A stretch of 64,000 nucleotides of DNA, from the NCBI GenBank assembly GCA_026002875.1, contig BPGE01000001.1:806001-870000 (forward strand). Direction: 5' to 3'. Positions 1-9,400 of the stretch are shown in pieces. The stretch's first letter is position 1. The number at the start of each line of letters is the position of its first letter. The stretch is from Bryobacteraceae bacterium (GTDB taxonomy: Bacteria; Acidobacteriota; Terriglobia; Bryobacterales; Bryobacteraceae). Made by a program: the position numbers and the translations under genes. Below the pieces are notes generated by a model. That model saw nothing but the letters and a program-made list of their open reading frames with translations. It did no database searches and was not told the origin of the DNA.

Positions 1-972
1 GCCCTGGCGGACATTGTCGAGGAACGCCGCCAGCGACAGCAGCGTCGGGTTCTTGCCTGCATCGGGGACTTCCAGCTTCATCTTTTCCCGCGACGACCGG
101 GGCTGGAACTCGGCCCGGATCAGGTCCACGGCGCCTTCGCTCAGGAAGACCCGTTCCTGGATGCCGGTGAACCCGGGCGGATCGAAATAGTGGTGGCTGA
201 AGTTGATCTGCACGCCGCCCTCGAACTCGTAGATCAGGCTGTAGTGGTCCATCACGGTCCGTCCCGGAGGCGTGTCCGCGAACAGCGTGGTTCCGCCATC
301 GCCGTAGCAGCGCAGCGGCGGTTTGCCGATGGCCCAGCGGAACAGGTCGAGGATATGGATGCCCTGATCAACGACAATATCGCCGCATTTTGTTCTGTCG
401 AAGTACCACGGGATGTCCCGCGGCAGGTCTCCTCCATGCCGCATGCCATGGCACTGCAGCACGCGCCCCGCCCTGCCCTCGTGGATCCACCGCATCGCCG
501 CCGCGCGCGCCGGATCATGGCGGAGCTGGAAACCCACCTGCATCACGCCTTTCGCCCGGCGCGCCGCGTCGCGCACCGCGCGGCAGTCTTCCACGGTGAG
601 CGCCAGCGGCTTTTCGGCGTACAGGTGCAGGCCGCGCTCGAGCACGGCGATGTCGATCTCGCGGTGCGTGTAGTCCGGCGTCGCCTGGATCACGGCGTGG
701 AGATCCTTCGCCTCGTCCAGCAGCCGGCGGTAGTCGGTGAAGGTCCGCGCCGCGCCGCCCTTCTTCGCCACGGCCGTGGCGGCTGCATCGGCGCGCTCCG
801 GCAGGATGTCGCACACGGCGGCCACTTCGGCGCCATCGAGCTGCAGCAGCTGTTCCAGCAGATAGGCGCCGCGGTTGCCCGTGCCGATGACGGCCACGCG
901 CAGCCGTTCCGTGCGGTTCTGCGCCCGCAGCATGGCGGGCGCGGCGAGGATGGATCTTCGTGTCACGTTCAT
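1..972 (-). CDS. Gfo/Idh/MocA family oxidoreductase, 3' end cut off by the window edge
   Basis: The reverse-strand frame opens with ATG at 972 and runs off the window start, so about 324 residues are visible. It starts MNVTRRSILAAP, a twin-arginine-like leader, followed by the Rossmann fingerprint VIGTGNRG and the EKP motif (LYAEKPLAL) typical of Gfo/Idh/MocA NAD(P)-dependent sugar dehydrogenases. Family members oxidise or epimerise sugars and cyclitols; the substrate cannot be told here. The start codon overlaps the stop of the ceramidase-like gene by 4 bases (ATGA), so the two are probably co-translated. A Tat-type leader suggests an exported, periplasmic form of the kind common in Acidobacteria and Planctomycetes. 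The C-terminal part lies outside the window. Confidence 0.88.
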   Translation of the reverse strand, partial: MNVTRRSILAAPAMLRAQNRTERLRVAVIGTGNRGAYLLEQLLQLDGAEVAAVCDILPERADAAATAVAKKGGAARTFTDYRRLLDEAKDLHAVIQATPDYTHREIDIAVLERGLHLYAEKPLALTVEDCRAVRDAARRAKGVMQVGFQLRHDPARAAAMRWIHEGRAGRVLQCHGMRHGGDLPRDIPWYFDRTKCGDIVVDQGIHILDLFRWAIGKPPLRCYGDGGTTLFADTPPGRTVMDHYSLIYEFEGGVQINFSHHYFDPPGFTGIQERVFLSEGAVDLIRAEFQPRSSREKMKLEVPDAGKNPTLLSLAAFLDNVRQG

Positions 973-2327
973 CGCTTCAACTCCTCAAGCAGTCGCAGTG
1001 CCGCTTCCACCATCCGCTCCCCGCTCGATTCGGCGCAGCGCGCGGTCACGACCTCGTAGTTGCCTTCCTGCCAGGCCTTCCGGTCGGGGAAGTAGCCGAG
1101 GCTGCCGTTGGCCAGCGAGACGACCACCGTATGCCTGAAAGGCGAAGCCCTCTGGATCTCCAGGCCCAGCTCCACGAAAATCTCGCCGGGCAGGCCCACC
1201 CAGGCGATGTCATCTCCGGCGGCCAACACCTGCAGCTCGGCCCGGCACGCTGCGTCCTTGCGGGCCTCCAGATCAAGAATGCGCCGCGCCTTGACGATAT
1301 CGAGAAACGGCAGATTCTCGCCCTTGTCCCAGCGGGCGGCCACGGCGCGGCTCCATTCGAGCTCTTCCGGCGTGTGAGGCACGGGGGGCAGCGACAGCAC
1401 CGTCCGCGCCGTGCGCAGCCGCGGCTGCGGCGATGGCTGAAGCCCGGCCAGCGTGCGGATCACCTGGCCGGCCAGGATGGTGCCGATGCGGGCGGCTTCT
1501 TCGTGTCCCTTCTGGGGCCGCGCATCGGTGACGTCGAAATGGTTGACGTTGCCCGCGCAGCCGATCATGAACATCGTCAGGCCGCCGCCCCGCGCGCCCG
1601 AGACGAGGCGCGAGAGCGTGTAGGGATAGTCGGCCGACAGTTCCGTCCCTCCCACCGTGTCGAGGTGCAGAGCATAATTGACCAGCGTCGCGATGGGGGC
1701 GCCAGACTCGGCATCCACCGTAATCACTGAAACTCGCGGATCCACCGGCCCTGCCGGGCGGACGATCCGCGGATTCCGCTTGCCCGGGTTCCAGCCGACC
1801 GTTCCGTCCGTCATGAAGAAGCGGCGGTTGAACACGAGCGACGGCTCGCTGCCCGAGGCGAACGCCAGGCGCGCGGGCTGCATGGATTTCGCGGCCGAGG
1901 CCACGGCTTCCGCGATGCGTCCGGGCAGCCAATCGGCGAACCGGCCTGCGACGTCGGGGGCGGTGTGCGTGTGCGTGGCGCTGATGAACACGCGCTCCGG
2001 CGGAATGCCTGCCTGCGCCTGCACAAGGCGCCGCGCCTTCTCCACCACATCCCCGGGAACCCAGATGACGTCGCAGACAATGATCGCCAGACTCTGCGCG
2101 CCATCGTCGAGCACCAGCGCCTTGGCCCACAGATCGTCGTGAACGCCCGTGGAGAGCCGCTCGCGGAAATATCCGGCCAGGGGCTGGGGATCGGCGGGCG
2201 TGATGCGCGCCTGGCCGGTCCCGGCGCGGAGAGTCTGCGCCCCGGCGCGCGCGCCAGCCAGACAGAGAGCGGCCAGCATGGCCGCCAGAACGGGATAGAT
2301 GCGCAGGGAAGCCATGGATCCACGCAT
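969..2327 (-). CDS. Secreted neutral/alkaline ceramidase-like protein
   Basis: This 452-residue protein has an N-terminal signal peptide (about 1-31, ending GARAGA). The mature part carries the neutral ceramidase N-domain pattern: DDLWAKAL near 64-71, the metal-binding SATHTHTAPD at 116-125 and a later histidine in NYALHLD (His221). Neutral ceramidases are zinc amidases that split N-acyl sphingosine; many bacterial homologues are shorter, as here, and their true substrate is unknown. The gene is followed by the Gfo/Idh/MocA gene with a 4-base overlap. Two starts are possible: ATG 2327, or ATG 2315 (MASLRIYP), which gives a more usual signal peptide. A TAGGAT hexamer at 2333-2328 lies directly upstream and favours the later start. 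Confidence 0.8.
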   Translation of the reverse strand: MRGSMASLRIYPVLAAMLAALCLAGARAGAQTLRAGTGQARITPADPQPLAGYFRERLSTGVHDDLWAKALVLDDGAQSLAIIVCDVIWVPGDVVEKARRLVQAQAGIPPERVFISATHTHTAPDVAGRFADWLPGRIAEAVASAAKSMQPARLAFASGSEPSLVFNRRFFMTDGTVGWNPGKRNPRIVRPAGPVDPRVSVITVDAESGAPIATLVNYALHLDTVGGTELSADYPYTLSRLVSGARGGGLTMFMIGCAGNVNHFDVTDARPQKGHEEAARIGTILAGQVIRTLAGLQPSPQPRLRTARTVLSLPPVPHTPEELEWSRAVAARWDKGENLPFLDIVKARRILDLEARKDAACRAELQVLAAGDDIAWVGLPGEIFVELGLEIQRASPFRHTVVVSLANGSLGYFPDRKAWQEGNYEVVTARCAESSGERMVEAALRLLEELKR

Positions 2328-2333
2328 ATCCTA
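2328..2333 (-). promoter_or_regulatory. -10-like TAGGAT upstream of the ceramidase-like gene
   Basis: Reverse-strand TAGGAT abuts ATG 2327 and lies 12 nt before ATG 2315. If it is a -10 element, transcription would begin just before the second ATG. No -35 element or strong Shine-Dalgarno is seen. Confidence 0.4.
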
Positions 2334-2416
2334 CACGAGGCGTTCCGCCGCGTCATCGCCCGCCCCTGGGGCTCAAGTGTATATTGAGTGGTTTGATCCA
2401 GCCGATTGAAGCGGAA

Positions 2417-2782
2417 ATGGCAGCCATCCAGTCGCAGCAATGCCCCGTTTGCGGACAGAAGCCCCTCGTGCGGCGCAAGCGGACGTTCCTCGAGAAATTC
2501 CGGCACGCCGCCATCTACCGCTGCCCCATCTGCCGCTTCGAAGCGTCGGCGCCGCTCACGGTCGTCTATCCGCAGTTGTCCCGCACCGCCAGGTGCCCGC
2601 ACTGCGGAACGACGGAACTCATCGTGCTCGCCAGGCGCGACCCCATCGAGCGCATGTACCGCGGACCGCTCAGCACGCTCTGGCGCTGGCTGGGCGCGCC
2701 CCTGCTATACTGCCGCTACTGCCGCCTGCAATTCCACGATTTCCGCAAGCGTCTGAGCTCCAACGGCGATAGAATCCGCTGA
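2417..2782 (+). CDS. Small protein with four CxxC zinc-ribbon pairs
   Basis: The 121-residue protein from ATG 2417 contains four CxxC knuckles: C9/C12, C36/C39, C60/C63 and C99/C102, spaced as two zinc ribbons. An in-frame TTG at 2384 would add 11 residues without any motif. There is no signal peptide or membrane span. The family is not recognised; zinc ribbons of this type serve in nucleic-acid binding or as structural modules. The stop is separated from the esterase start by a single base, and a -10-like box for the esterase lies inside this gene's 3' end. Real coding is supported by the regular cysteine pairs and the absence of any opposing gene. Confidence 0.65.
   Translation: MAAIQSQQCPVCGQKPLVRRKRTFLEKFRHAAIYRCPICRFEASAPLTVVYPQLSRTARCPHCGTTELIVLARRDPIERMYRGPLSTLWRWLGAPLLYCRYCRLQFHDFRKRLSSNGDRIR
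2770..2775 (+). promoter_or_regulatory. -10-like TAGAAT before the esterase gene
   Basis: TAGAAT lies 8 nt before ATG 2784 with no Shine-Dalgarno between, the spacing expected for a leaderless transcript. It sits within the last codons of the zinc-ribbon gene. Confidence 0.45.
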
Positions 2783-2783
2783 C

Positions 2784-4481
2784 ATGCGGCTCTGCCTGCT
2801 CCTCGCTCTCTCTGTTCTCGCCGCCGGCGCGGACCGGCGCAACACGGACACTCCCAACACGGACACGCGCGCCACGTTCGTTGCGCCGGACAGCCTCGAG
2901 GCGTGGAAGGCGCGGCAGCAGGCGTTGCGCAGGCAGATCCTGGCAGCGGCCGGCCTGTGGCCCGCGCCGCCGAAACATCCCCTCACGGTTCTGTTCCCGG
3001 GCCGGATCGTGCGCGACGGCTACACGGTCGAGAAAGTGGCCATCGAGACCCTGCCCGGCTTCTGGCTTGGCGGCAACCTCTACCGGCCGCAGTCGCCGGG
3101 CCGCCATCCCGCCATCCTCCACCCGCACGGGCACTGGCCCTACGGCCGGCTGGAGAACGGCGCGCTCTGCTCCACGCCCCTGCTGGCCGCCAATTTCGCC
3201 CGCAACGGCTTTCTCGTGTTCGCCTACGACATGGTCGGCTACAACGACACGGTGCAGGCGCCGCACGATTTCACCGGACCTGAATACCAGCTCTGGAACT
3301 TTACGCCGCTCGGTCTGCAGCTGTGGAATTCGATCCGCGCCGCTGATTTTCTCGAGTCCCTTCCGGATGTCGATCCGCAGCGCCTGGCCATGACCGGCGC
3401 CAGCGGCGGAGGCACGCAGACCTTCCTGCTGGCCGCCGTCGACAGCCGCATCGCCGCCGCTGCTCCCGTCAACATGGTCAGCGGCCTGATGCAGGGCGGC
3501 TGCGTCTGCGAAAACGCGCCCGGCCTCCGCATCGGAACCAACAACATCGAGATCGCGGCCCTCTTCGCTCCCCGCCCGCTTCTTCTCGTCTCCGCCACCG
3601 GCGACTGGACCCGCGAAGTGCCTCAGGTGGAATTTCCCGCCATGCGGAGAGTCTGGGAGCTGTACGGAAAGCCGGACCTGATCGAAGCCGTCCAGTTCGA
3701 CGCTCCGCACAACTACCACAAAGAGAGCCGCGAGGCCGTCTACGAGTTCTTCCGCAAACATCTCGCGCCGGACCGCGCCCCGTGGCGCGAGCGCAACGCT
3801 ACGGTGGAGAGGCTGCAGGACATGCTCGTCTTCCATGGCCGCAGGCTGCCCGAAGGAGCCCTGTCTTTCGAGGAGCTGTTCCCGCAGTGGAAGCGCATGG
3901 CGCGCGCCGCGGCCCGCCAGATGAGCGCGGAAGAGGCCCGCGAGCGGCTCCGCGCGGCCTTTCGCTGGCAGAGCCGTCCGCGCTTCGCGGATCTGCCCTC
4001 AAATTGGTTCGACGGCCGCGCGCCCGCCGTTCTGCTGCTGCACCCTGAAGGCATGGCGGCGGCGGAGCAGACGGAAGAGTTCCGTTCCCTCCGCGCCGCG
4101 GGCAGGGCGCTCATGCTGCTGGACGCCTTCCAGACCGGCAGCGCGCAGGCCCCGCGCGACCGCTCCCACCGCCACTTCCTCACCTTCAACCTGAGCGACG
4201 ATGCCGCGCGCGTCCAGGACGTGGCCGTTGCGATCGAAGAAATTGCCCGGCGCACGAAACAGCCCGCTGAAGTCCGCGCCGCCGAAAGGGCCCGCTGGTG
4301 GGCGCTGTTCGGCGCCGCCATCGCCGGCGCGCCCGCGCGCTTCGAGGCCTCGGCGGATGAATTCGACGAAGACGAAGCGCGGCTGGCGCGCGAGTTCTTC
4401 GTTCCCGGATTGCTCCATGCAGGCGGCGTGGAGAGCGCCCTCCGCGCCGCCGCGTCGCAGGCGGCTCAGTTCAGGAAGTAA
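2784..4481 (+). CDS. Secreted alpha/beta-hydrolase, acetyl-xylan-esterase-like
   Basis: The 565-residue protein has a signal peptide (about 1-16, LSVLAAGA). It shows an alpha/beta-hydrolase fold: HPHGHWP near 113-119 and a nucleophile elbow GASGGG with Ser207. Plausible partners are Asp274 (SATGDWT) and His309 (APHNYH), completing a triad like that of acetyl xylan esterase/dienelactone-hydrolase-type enzymes. The family deacylates sugars or other esters; exact substrate unknown. The last 230 residues follow the hydrolase domain and contain no motif I recognise. The 3' end overlaps the convergent mqnC 3' end by 16 bases. Confidence 0.82.
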   Translation: MRLCLLLALSVLAAGADRRNTDTPNTDTRATFVAPDSLEAWKARQQALRRQILAAAGLWPAPPKHPLTVLFPGRIVRDGYTVEKVAIETLPGFWLGGNLYRPQSPGRHPAILHPHGHWPYGRLENGALCSTPLLAANFARNGFLVFAYDMVGYNDTVQAPHDFTGPEYQLWNFTPLGLQLWNSIRAADFLESLPDVDPQRLAMTGASGGGTQTFLLAAVDSRIAAAAPVNMVSGLMQGGCVCENAPGLRIGTNNIEIAALFAPRPLLLVSATGDWTREVPQVEFPAMRRVWELYGKPDLIEAVQFDAPHNYHKESREAVYEFFRKHLAPDRAPWRERNATVERLQDMLVFHGRRLPEGALSFEELFPQWKRMARAAARQMSAEEARERLRAAFRWQSRPRFADLPSNWFDGRAPAVLLLHPEGMAAAEQTEEFRSLRAAGRALMLLDAFQTGSAQAPRDRSHRHFLTFNLSDDAARVQDVAVAIEEIARRTKQPAEVRAAERARWWALFGAAIAGAPARFEASADEFDEDEARLAREFFVPGLLHAGGVESALRAAASQAAQFRK

Positions 4482-5500
4482 GTCCGGTACAGCGTGTCCC
4501 GCTGTTTTGGGATGAAGCCTGCATCGCGGATGAACCGCCGCAGCTCCTCCTCCGACGCCCGGTTCCGCGCCCCCGCCGCGCTCACCACGTTCTCCTCGAT
4601 CATGATCGAGCCCACGTCGTTGCCGCCGAACCGCAGCCCCACCTGGCACACCTTCAGCCCCTGCGTCACCCACGACGACTGGATATTCGGAATATTTTCC
4701 AGATAAAGACGCGAAATCGCCAGCGTTTTCAGGTATTCCACGCCCGTCGCTTCCTCCTTGACAAACCGCCCGAGCGACGTGTTTTCACGCTGGAACGACC
4801 ATGGAATGAACGCCGTGAATCCGCCCGTTTCTTCCTGGATGCGGCGGATCACTTCCAGATGATGCACCCGCTGCTCGATCGTCTCGCCGCAGCCGAACAT
4901 CATCGTCGCCGTCGTGTTCATCCCCAGCCGGTGCGCCGTCAGGTGCACGTCCACCCACTCCTGCGACGCGCACTTCAGCCGCGAGATCCTGTGCCGCACG
5001 TCGTCATGCAGGATCTCGGCGCCGCCGCCGGGGATCGAGTCCAGCCCCGCGTCCCTCAGCCGCGCGATCGTGTCCCGGATCGTCAGCCCGCTTGTCTCCG
5101 CGATGCACCAGATCTCGGGCGCGGAGAAGCAGTGCAGCCAGATGCGAGGGAACCGCCGCTTGATGGCGCGCAGCAGTTCCTCGTACCACTCGATTTTCAG
5201 CTCAGGGTTCAGTCCGCCCTGCATCAGGACGCCCGTGCCGCCCAGGTCGATCGTCTCCTGGATCTTCGCGCAGATCGTCTCCGTGTCCAGCACGTAGCCT
5301 TCCCTGTGCCCCATCGGGCGGTAAAAGGCGCAGAAGCTGCAATACTCGGTGCAGAAGTTCGTGTAGTTGATGTTCCGGTCGATGATGTAGGAGACCACGC
5401 CCTCCGGGTGCCACTTGCGCCGCACCGCGTCGGCGGCCATCCCGATCCCGATCAGATCATCGCTGCGGAACAGCTCGGCGGCTTCTTTCTGCGTCATCAT
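4466..5500 (-). CDS. mqnC: Cyclic dehypoxanthinyl futalosine synthase (radical SAM)
   Basis: MqnC cyclises dehypoxanthinyl futalosine in the futalosine pathway of menaquinone synthesis, using S-adenosylmethionine and a [4Fe-4S] cluster in the cytoplasm. The 344-residue protein carries the radical SAM cluster motif CxxxCxxC at C50, C54 and C57 (CTEYCSFC), preceded by DRNINYTN, and the SIPGGGAEIL motif shared by MqnC and the related CofH. Assignment to MqnC rather than CofH rests on the adjoining mqnA and on sequence features recalled from MqnC proteins. Its start lies 44 bases inside the 3' end of mqnA, so expression is probably translationally coupled. No other mqn gene is in the window. Confidence 0.92.
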   Translation of the reverse strand: MMTQKEAAELFRSDDLIGIGMAADAVRRKWHPEGVVSYIIDRNINYTNFCTEYCSFCAFYRPMGHREGYVLDTETICAKIQETIDLGGTGVLMQGGLNPELKIEWYEELLRAIKRRFPRIWLHCFSAPEIWCIAETSGLTIRDTIARLRDAGLDSIPGGGAEILHDDVRHRISRLKCASQEWVDVHLTAHRLGMNTTATMMFGCGETIEQRVHHLEVIRRIQEETGGFTAFIPWSFQRENTSLGRFVKEEATGVEYLKTLAISRLYLENIPNIQSSWVTQGLKVCQVGLRFGGNDVGSIMIEENVVSAAGARNRASEEELRRFIRDAGFIPKQRDTLYRTYFLN

Positions 5501-6326
5501 CAGCGATCCCTCGTGCGGCCCTCTCCGCGCCGTCCAGCCCGCGCGCGGCGGCGAGATAGGCCTCCAGACCGGCGCGTTCCGCCGCTCCCATCCGGAATAC
5601 GACGTTCCGCTCGAAATAACCGGCCACCAGCTCTCTGGAAAAGCCCCTCGATTCGGCCTCGCTTTTAATGATAGCGTCCAGCGAAGCCCAGCCGTAAGAA
5701 AACGACCCTTCGAGCAGCGCCTCCAGGCCTTCCGTCGCCTCCGGTGAACGCCCGGCCCACACGGCGAACACCATCGGCAGCCCCGTCAGTTCCAGCCACG
5801 CCTGGCCAAGGTCCAGCCACTCCAGCCCCGAAACCTCCGGCTCCACCGCCAGCGCCGCGTCCCCGATCAGAAGCGCCGCGTCCGCCTCTGCCAGCATCCG
5901 GCTCAGATCCGGCGGCATCGCGGCCACGCGCGGCGCCGCCCCGAAGCGTTCGCGCAACACGATCCGCGCCAGCTCCACCGAGGTCCGCGAGCCCGCATCC
6001 GCGGCCAGCGTCCCGATCTCGTCCCACGGCTTCCGCGTGAAAAGGAGGATGCTCCGCACCGCCCCCCGGCAGGCAATGCACAGGCTGGAGACCGGCGTCA
6101 GACCGTGCCGGTCCATTTCGATGACGGGAACGATGCCGAGATCGGCTTCGCCCTCCACCACCCTGCGGGCGCACTCCGAGGGAACGGCGAACTCCACGTC
6201 GGCCGCGTCTTTCTGGGGCCCGTGCAGCAGCCCCCACACCAGCGGCGCCGTGTTCAGGTAGCTGACCGCGCAGATCTTCGGTTTTCCCGGACTGCCCCCG
6301 TTCGTGCTCAAGTACGAGTGTACCAT
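5457..6326 (-). CDS. mqnA: Chorismate dehydratase of the futalosine pathway
   Basis: MqnA removes water from chorismate to give 3-enolpyruvyl-benzoate, the first step of the futalosine route to menaquinone. The protein (up to 289 residues) starts its domain with ICAVSYLNTAPL, the family's N-terminal signature, and has the periplasmic-binding-protein-like fold pattern GEADLGIVPVIE. Start choice is uncertain: ATG 6326, or an in-frame TTG five codons later that lies 5 nt behind a TACACT hexamer. The 3' end overlaps mqnC by 44 bases in another frame, so the last residues (rich in Arg and Ala) are constrained by two reading frames. Confidence 0.92.
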   Translation of the reverse strand: MVHSYLSTNGGSPGKPKICAVSYLNTAPLVWGLLHGPQKDAADVEFAVPSECARRVVEGEADLGIVPVIEMDRHGLTPVSSLCIACRGAVRSILLFTRKPWDEIGTLAADAGSRTSVELARIVLRERFGAAPRVAAMPPDLSRMLAEADAALLIGDAALAVEPEVSGLEWLDLGQAWLELTGLPMVFAVWAGRSPEATEGLEALLEGSFSYGWASLDAIIKSEAESRGFSRELVAGYFERNVVFRMGAAERAGLEAYLAAARGLDGAERAARGIADDDAERSRRAVPQR

Positions 6327-6427
6327 TGCCGCCGTACTGGCCCTGTTGGAACGTTGGTTTCCAGCGTGTGACAGGAAATCCGTTCATAATGTAGGCAGTG
6401 TTCAAGTCCCAAGGGAGGGTGCGTGCG

Positions 6428-9400
6428 ATGAAACGAATCATTTTCTGTGCGTCCGTCTGGGCGGCATTGGGGGCGACGGCTGCGCTCGCGCAAACGCTCA
6501 ATCCGCTGCCGGCCAAAGTCTTCGGCCAGCCCGGCAAGCCCCGCAGCCTGAACGAACTGAACGCCCCCGCGGCTCTCGCCCCCAACCTGGCCAAGCCCGC
6601 CAGCCTGTTCGGACCCAACAGCGTCGCCGTCGATACCAGCCTCTCCCCTCCCGCCCTCTACATCGCTGACACGGGCAATCACCGCGTGCTGGCCTGGCGC
6701 GACGCCAGCCTCGCCGGAACGGGCCGGCCCGCCGATCTCGTCCTCGGCCAGCGCAGCTTCCACTCGAGCGCCGCCGTCAACATCACCGCCGCCGGGGCCT
6801 TCACCAGCTCCCTCTACGCCCCCACCTCCGTCGCCGTGGACGCCCAGGGCAATGTCTTCGTGATGGACGCCGGCAACAACCGGATCCTCCGGTTTCCAAA
6901 ACCCTTCGAACAGCCCGAAAGCGAATCCATCCGGGCCGACCTCGTCATCGGCCAGCCCAACCTCCGCACCAACCTCCCCAACCGCAGCTCCACTGCCACC
7001 GCCCCGCCGGCCGCCTCCACCATCAAGACCAACGGCGCCAACACGGGCGGCATCCAGAACGCCTCCATCGCGTTCGACTCTGAAGGCAACCTCTGGCTCA
7101 GCGACTCGGGCAACCACCGCATCCTCCGCTATCCCGCCGCCGCCGTCAGCGGTCCTTCCAACACCGGCGCCTCTCCCAGGGACATCGCCGCCGACCTCGT
7201 CCTCGGCCAGCCTGACTTTGTCACTGCCACCCCCAACGCCGGCCGCGCCGACCCCGCCCGCGGCGACCGCCTGCTCCGCAGCAGCATCCGCTTCGGCGGC
7301 CCGCTCGCCTTCGACTCCCAGGGCAATCTCTTCTTTGCCGATGACCTCGCCCGCGTCCTCGTCTGGCAGCCGCCATTCTCCAACGGCCAGCCGGCCTCCC
7401 GTCTCCTCGGCATTTACATTGCCCGGGCGGGTTCGGAGCCGTTGGCCGCCGTCAACCCCTTCACTTTCGGCTTCCGCCTCGGACAGAGCGGCTCCACGGT
7501 CATCTTCGCCGGCGGTCCTCAGGGATTGTGGTGCGAGGGCGATTACCTCTTTGTCGCCGACACCTACAACAACCGTGTCGTCCGCTATGACCCCGTCGCC
7601 AGCTGGCCTCCGGAAGATCCCCTCCAGGGACAGATCTCCCCGCGCATGAGCGCCGTGTTCGGCCAGGAGGATTTCAGCCAGAATACCCCCAACCGCTGGC
7701 AGTTCGCCGAGCCCACCGCCGAATCGCTCCGCTCTCCCGTCGCCGGCGCCTTCGCCGCAGGCCGCATGTTCATCGTCGATCAGGGCAACCACCGCGTCCT
7801 CGGCCTGCCGTACGACGCGGACAACCACCTCCCCCTGCCTGCCGACGCCCTTTACGGTCAGATGGAATTCGGCCTCCGCTCGCCCAACATGCCCGAAGGC
7901 CGCGAGCTCAGCGGCGGCTCGCTCCAGGTCATCGCCGGAAATCAGATCGTCCCTCTCGGCGTCGGGCCAGCCATGGCCTTCCATTACCCCTCCAATCCGG
8001 ACGAGCCTCCCCACCTCTACATCGCCGACACCGGCAACAACCGCATTCTGGCCTATTGGGACGCCCGCCAGTTCGATTTCGGCAAAACCGCCGACCTCGT
8101 CATCGGCCAGGTCGGCCTCACGCGCAGCCTCGCCAACTCGCCCCACAACAACCCGGCCGTTCCCACCCGCACCGGCCTCCTCCTGCCTTCCTCCGTCGCA
8201 GTCGACCCCGATGGCAATCTCTGGGTCGCTGACACCGGCAACGGCCGTCTGCTCCGCTTCCCCCGCCCCTTTGATAGCTGGGCGACGCACCCTGAAGCCG
8301 ATGTCGTGCTCGGCCAGCCGGACTTTGAAACCACTCCCGACGGCGAGCCCCGCCGCGACCGCCTCTTCCGCCCCATCAGCGTTGCCGTCACCGGCGACGG
8401 CAAAGTCATCGCCGCCGATCCCGCCCATCACCGCGTCCTCGTCTTCCAGGGACCCTTTGAAAACGGCCAGCCCGCCGCCGTCGTTCTCGGCCAGCCTGAC
8501 GGCGAATCCGCTACCCCGGGCGCCGATCTGACCCGCATGAACTTCCCGCTCTCCGTCGCCGTCGACGCCTCCGAGCGCATCTACGTCGCCGACTCCAACA
8601 ACAACCGCCTCCTCGTCTTCGAGCGCGCCGAGCTCCTCGCTGATGGCATCGGTCCAGGCCTCGCCCTCAACCTCGCCGCCGGCAACCGCAACGTCACCCC
8701 CGTCGACGTCAAGGTCAACCGGTCGAACGGCGACATCTGGATCGCCGACGGACGCCAGAACCGCGTCCTCCGCTACCCGAAATACGAAGAGCTCCTCTTC
8801 GCCGCCGCGCCCCAGTGGAATTACGGCTTCTCCACTTACGGCCCGCGCACGCTCGCGCTCGACAACACCGGCGGACTCTACGTGGCCGACGCCGCCCACC
8901 GCATCACCATGCACTATCCGCTGCACGGCGTCATCAACGGCGCCAGCGGCTTCCCCCGCGTTGCGCCGGCCACCATCGTCCTTCTCCAGACCGACGGCGC
9001 CCGCTTCACGGACGCGCCCGCCGAAGCCGGCGGCGTGCCGCTGCCGAAAGAACTGTCGGATGTCGAAGTCCTCGTCGAGGGCCTGCCCGCCCCGCTCCTC
9101 AGCGTCGGCGAAACCTCCATCCGCCTGATCGTCCCCAAGGACGCTCCCATCTCCGGCCTCGCCGAGTTCCTCGTCCGCCGGCCCTCGACCGGAGAGATCC
9201 TCGCCCACGCCTACATCACCATGTCCAACGCCTCTCCGGCCGTTCTGTTTTCCGGAACCAATCCCGCCACCCAGGGCCAGGCGCGCGCCGTCAATCAGAA
9301 TGGCACGCCCAACAGCTCCTCCAGTCCCGTCTCTGTCGGCCAGGAGCTGACCGTGTATCTGACTGGCACCGGGCCCGTCGACGGCCTGCCTCCAGACGGA

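Noticed and set aside
4466-5500. CofH (F420 synthesis) as identity of the radical SAM gene
   Set aside because: It directly adjoins mqnA and no cofG/cofC-type gene is near, so MqnC is favoured.
6308-9208. 966-codon open frame antisense to the NHL gene
   Set aside because: The plus strand codes for an unmistakable repeat protein. The antisense frame is low-complexity Gly/Val/Asp caused by strong C bias at third positions of the sense gene.
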